17,137 nucleotides of DNA, taken from assembly GCA_001507935.1 (NCBI GenBank), contig LGET01000009.1, positions 1 through 17,137 of the forward strand, written 5' to 3'. A program made the translations under genes and the position numbers. The stretch is from Thermococcales archaeon 44_46 (GTDB taxonomy: Archaea; Methanobacteriota_B; Thermococci; Thermococcales; Thermococcaceae). Below the pieces are notes generated by a model that was not told the DNA's origin, made no database searches, and saw only the letters and a program-made list of their open reading frames with translations. Shown here piece by piece: positions 14,591 to 17,137 of this stretch (within the stretch, counting starts at the first letter, position 1; the number at the start of each line of letters is the position of its first letter).

Positions 14591-15709
14591 TTAGAGTTCC
14601 TCCTTCAGCATTAGAGAACTAACAAAAAACGAGAAAAATATCAGCTGGATACTTAGGGCTATCAGCGTCAGCACTATTACGGCAGATTTTATTTCAAACA
14701 ACTCACCATATCCAGTAGCCCTCCACTTCAAGAATATCCTAATCCCCAACAGCAAACCCACCATAAACAATATTCCTCCAAGCACAAGACCCTCTTCCAA
14801 AATTGAGTACCTCATGAAAAACTTTGTGATTTTATCAGGCTTATCCAACCCTTCCTTAGCGGCATAAACTTTTCCTGAAATACCAAAATTTATCACCTGG
14901 AATCCCACTATAATCAAAAGGCTTCCCAGAATCATGGTATGTATTCTCAGTGGGTTTGTATTGTAAGCATAGGCCAAGAGAACAATACCAAAGACAATCA
15001 AAAACACTCCCGGAAGCAAGAAAAGATAAGACGGCGAATACAGAAGCATCAGCCTTAAATGTCTCCACCCATCCCTAAACGAACTGAGTTTAGACTCTCC
15101 AATCCTTGGATGATAGGTTATAGGAACTTCTCGAATCCTCAAGCCAGCTTTTGCCGCTTCTATAACCATCTCGCTTGCAAATTCCATTCCACGACACTTT
15201 AGAGGAAGCTTTTGCAACGCTTCTTTTTTTATTGCCCTAAAACCACAGTGGGCATCAGAAACTCCAACCTTGAAAAATATATTGAGAACCTTCGTTAGGA
15301 GCGGATTACCAATGTATCTATGAAGCCAGGGCATTGCACCAGGTTTAATCTCCCCCTTAAGCCTGGTCCCAATGACGAAATCTGCTTTATCATTCATTAA
15401 TGGCTCCAACAACTTCGGAATTTCATATGGGTCATAACTCCCATCCGGATCAAGCATTACAATATACTTCCCTTTTGCAACTTTAAACCCCTCAAGATAG
15501 GCATCTCCATAACCTTTTCTTTTTTGGCGAATTACCTTTGCTCCAAATTCGGTTGCAATTTCAGGTGTTTTGTCAGTGCTTTTATCAACCACAAGAATCT
15601 CGTAGGAAATATTCAATCTTTCCAAAGCCTCCTTTATCTGTGGAATAATTTTTCTCACAGCTTTCTCTTCATTCATCGTTGGTAAAACTACTGATACTTC
15701 AACCACCAT
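14591..15709 (-). CDS. Dolichol-phosphate sugar synthase-like glycosyltransferase family 2 with membrane domain
   Basis: A 372-residue protein. The N-terminal GT-A domain (1-215) has VSVVLPTMNEEKAV, ILVVDKSTDKT and YIVMLDPDGSYDP, with the metal-binding D87-x-D89. Later SDAHCGFRAIKKEAL and GMEFASEMVIEA, then IREVPITYHPRIGESKLSSF, match dolichol-phosphate mannose/glucose synthase-like enzymes. Four to five hydrophobic helices (about 225-365) form a C-terminal membrane part like those in polyprenyl-phosphate transferases. Expected reaction: transfer of a hexose from a nucleotide donor to dolichyl phosphate on the cytoplasmic face, feeding GT-C enzymes such as the one at 12172-13539. Which sugar is unknown. 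Its ATG lies within the end of the upstream GT4 gene (11-base overlap), consistent with an operon. Confidence 0.87.
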   Translation of the reverse strand: MVVEVSVVLPTMNEEKAVRKIIPQIKEALERLNISYEILVVDKSTDKTPEIATEFGAKVIRQKRKGYGDAYLEGFKVAKGKYIVMLDPDGSYDPYEIPKLLEPLMNDKADFVIGTRLKGEIKPGAMPWLHRYIGNPLLTKVLNIFFKVGVSDAHCGFRAIKKEALQKLPLKCRGMEFASEMVIEAAKAGLRIREVPITYHPRIGESKLSSFRDGWRHLRLMLLYSPSYLFLLPGVFLIVFGIVLLAYAYNTNPLRIHTMILGSLLIIVGFQVINFGISGKVYAAKEGLDKPDKITKFFMRYSILEEGLVLGGILFMVGLLLGIRIFLKWRATGYGELFEIKSAVIVLTLIALSIQLIFFSFFVSSLMLKEEL

Positions 15710-16805
15710 TTATGACCCTCTCATAAAAGTTTTCTGTTAACCTAGCTATATTATCCCAGTCGTACCCTTTAGCATTGTTGATGCAGTTCTTTTTAAGTTT
15801 TTTATAGTAGAGCAGTCCTTCTAGGATACTGTTTGCAAGAGAATTCGGTGTTGAAAATGCCAAAAACCCATTGTATCCAGGGATTACAAGATCTTTCACT
15901 GCATTTAAGGGAGAGATCACGGTAACTACTGGAATACCCGAAGCATTTGCCTCTAATGCTGTTATTCCAAAACCCTCCCTAATAGAGGGTAGCACAAAGA
16001 CTTTTGAACTCTTCACATATGAAATAAGTTTTTCATGTTCGTCTAGAAATCCCCTAAAATAGACATTTTCAGTTAATCCAAATTCTCGAACAAGTTTTTC
16101 CAAACGTTCTCTTTGTGGCCCATCCCCTATTATTAACACCCTAACATCAGGCATTTCAGCTTTGAGGAGCTTAACCGCACGTATAAGCAACTCTACATTC
16201 TTTTCTTTTATTAAGCGTCCGGCAAAAATTATGTCATACTTCTCTTTTGAAGGAGGAACAGCTCTGATTTCGTTAAAGTCAATTCCATTGGGAATAACTG
16301 TACTATAAACACCCAGCTCCAATAACCCCTTTTGGGTAAGTCTCGAAACCGAAATATTATAGGAGCTTAACCTTGAAGCTAAAATTTCTACTTTCTGCCC
16401 TACTCTCCCCAATTTCCCTAAGTACTCGTGCCAATACTCGTTCCACACCTCGTGCCATGTAACTATTAGGGGAGTTCTCCTTAGTACGCTGTGTACCTTA
16501 GCCGAGAAGCATGGGAGGTATGGAAATTCTTGGCAGTCAATTATATCATAATTGCCTTCAAATTTCAGAAGAAGTTTTTTGGCAAAATATATAGCCTCAC
16601 CTATAGACCTTCTATTTCCGCTATAAAGATGATTCCATCTACCAACCTTACGTAACTGCATTTCTTCTAACTCACCATTCCAATCCAGAGAAAACCAGTG
16701 AACTTCATGTTTTTTCGCTAACCGCTTGCCTACTTCATATATCCTTCTTTCTACCCCACCTTTTACAAAAGGGTATACCGCATCATATATGTAAGCTATT
16801 CTCAT
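15699..16805 (-). CDS. Glycosyltransferase family 4 (GT-B fold)
   Basis: A 368-residue GT-B enzyme from ATG 16805 (MRIAYIYDAVYPFVKGGVER). The N-terminal KGGVERRIYEVGKRLAKKH is the glycine-rich acceptor loop. The C-terminal half has VIPNGIDFNE, IIFAGRLIKEKN and REGFGITALEANASGIPVV, with the EX7E pair (about E277/E285), and ends with the full GYDWDNIARLTENFYERV tail. A GTG at 16820 would add five residues. I prefer ATG 16805 because a TATA-like AAAAATTAAATC (16840-16829) is centred about 29 bases before it, implying a nearly leaderless message, and the family begins with MRIA-type residues. First gene of a three-gene operon. Donor and acceptor unknown. Confidence 0.85.
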   Translation of the reverse strand: MRIAYIYDAVYPFVKGGVERRIYEVGKRLAKKHEVHWFSLDWNGELEEMQLRKVGRWNHLYSGNRRSIGEAIYFAKKLLLKFEGNYDIIDCQEFPYLPCFSAKVHSVLRRTPLIVTWHEVWNEYWHEYLGKLGRVGQKVEILASRLSSYNISVSRLTQKGLLELGVYSTVIPNGIDFNEIRAVPPSKEKYDIIFAGRLIKEKNVELLIRAVKLLKAEMPDVRVLIIGDGPQRERLEKLVREFGLTENVYFRGFLDEHEKLISYVKSSKVFVLPSIREGFGITALEANASGIPVVTVISPLNAVKDLVIPGYNGFLAFSTPNSLANSILEGLLYYKKLKKNCINNAKGYDWDNIARLTENFYERVINGG

Positions 16806-16826
16806 TGATATGTACTTCACTGGTCA

Positions 16827-16842
16827 AAGATTTAATTTTTTG
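16827..16842 (-). promoter_or_regulatory. Putative TATA box of the GT4-GT2-GT4 operon
   Basis: The - strand reads GCAAAAAATTAAATCT here. Its centre is about 29 bases before ATG 16805, matching a start site at or just before the coding region. Confidence 0.4.
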
Positions 16843-16875
16843 CCTCTAAAAGCAACTAAACTGATTAGTAATACA

Positions 16876-16934
16876 ACAAAAACTTTTTTAATTAATAATT
16901 TACTTAAACTAATTGTAAACACTCTTCGGGGTGA
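16876..16934 (+). promoter_or_regulatory. Putative promoter and ribosome-binding site of the TasA-like gene
   Basis: An AT-rich box (TTTTTTAATTAATAATTTA, about 16884-16902) could serve as TATA, with a transcript start near 16920. GGGGTGA at 16928-16934 is a strong Shine-Dalgarno, five bases before ATG 16940. The 119-base divergent gap holds nothing else recognised. Confidence 0.45.
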
Positions 16935-16939
16935 AAGTC

Positions 16940-17137
16940 ATGAAAAGAGAACTGGGCCTTGTGTTTATAGGGCTTTTACTGGGTGCCGTAGGCCTCAAGA
17001 TAGGGATGGCAATCTTCAGCGACGTGAGCACCTCAGAAAACAACGAAATTTCTACAGGCGAATTTGACGTAAGAATAAGCAAAACCGGGGAAAGATTTTA
17101 CAATGATTTGAAGCTCTTTGAGTTTGACGACTTAAAA
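16940..17137 (+). CDS. Secreted TasA/camelysin-like (SipW-dependent type) protein, 5' part
   Basis: The frame runs open from ATG 16940 through the end of the window (66 codons shown). Residues 1-27 are a signal peptide/anchor (MKRELGLVFIGLLLGAVGLK, then IGMAIFS). FSDVSTSENNEISTGEFDVRI follows at about 26-46, the start of the TasA/CalY-like beta domain (FSD-x-x-T-x-x-N...G-x-x-D), and the visible part ends in the LFEFDDLK region typical of that family. Such proteins are exported and can form fibres or a surface layer; in archaea their function is poorly known. The strong GGGGTGA site just upstream fits high expression. It is divergent from the GT4 operon. Confidence 0.7.
   Translation, partial: MKRELGLVFIGLLLGAVGLKIGMAIFSDVSTSENNEISTGEFDVRISKTGERFYNDLKLFEFDDLK

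Noticed and set aside
16810..17067. 85-codon + strand frame at the end of the window
   Set aside because: It overlaps the signal-peptide gene in the wrong frame; the 16940 frame has a ribosome-binding site and a secretion signal.

Overview
The window looks like a hyperthermophilic archaeon of the Thermococcales (Thermococcus or Pyrococcus). The evidence is archaeal: TATA-like boxes about 26 bases before apparently leaderless starts, G-rich Shine-Dalgarno sites (GGAGG, GGGGTGA), frequent AGG/AGA and ATA codons, short TTG/GTG-started toxin-antitoxin pairs, and archaeal-type glycosyltransferases. The genus is inferred, not proven. No RNA gene, CRISPR array, transposase or integrase was seen.

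Layout. (1) 1-6969, + strand, is a surface-glycan block: the 3' part of a Gfo/Idh/MocA sugar dehydrogenase, a family-2 glycosyltransferase, an alkaline-phosphatase-superfamily enzyme, and a very large membrane protein split in two by a frameshift at a run of seven G (5166-5172). The block changes from fairly GC-rich (dehydrogenase) to AT-rich (about 800-5700) and back to GC-richer in the last kilobase. (2) 6970-10460 is a toxin-antitoxin island. It holds an AbrB/PIN (VapBC-type) pair on the - strand, a decayed AbiEi/AbiEii pair on the + strand behind a perfect 16-bp palindromic operator, and a UPF0175/DUF3368-PIN pair. Two broken copies of the 3' tail of the large membrane gene lie in it (9421-9513 and 10349-10456), so each block of toxin-antitoxin genes is bounded by tail copies: tail 1 - VapBC + AbiE - tail 2 - UPF0175/PIN - tail 3. 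(3) 10697-13539, + strand, carries a secreted/membrane protein that shares a beta-sandwich layout with the large membrane gene, followed by a GT-C type membrane glycosyltransferase. (4) 16820-13529, - strand, is a tight three-gene operon: GT4, a dolichol-phosphate-type GT2 with membrane helices, and a second GT4 whose C-terminus is clipped where it overlaps the convergent GT-C gene. (5) 16940 to the end is the start of a secreted TasA/camelysin-like protein.

Together the genes suggest assembly and modification of a cell-surface or exported glycan: a nucleotide-sugar enzyme, cytoplasmic glycosyltransferases, a lipid-linked sugar donor, and membrane-embedded glycosyltransferases facing outside. 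The toxin-antitoxin cluster appears to have accumulated at a recombination-prone site made of repeated gene tails. The most notable items are the three tail copies, the G-run frameshift, the multiply disrupted AbiE locus with a recognisable operator, and the mosaic composition of the large membrane gene.
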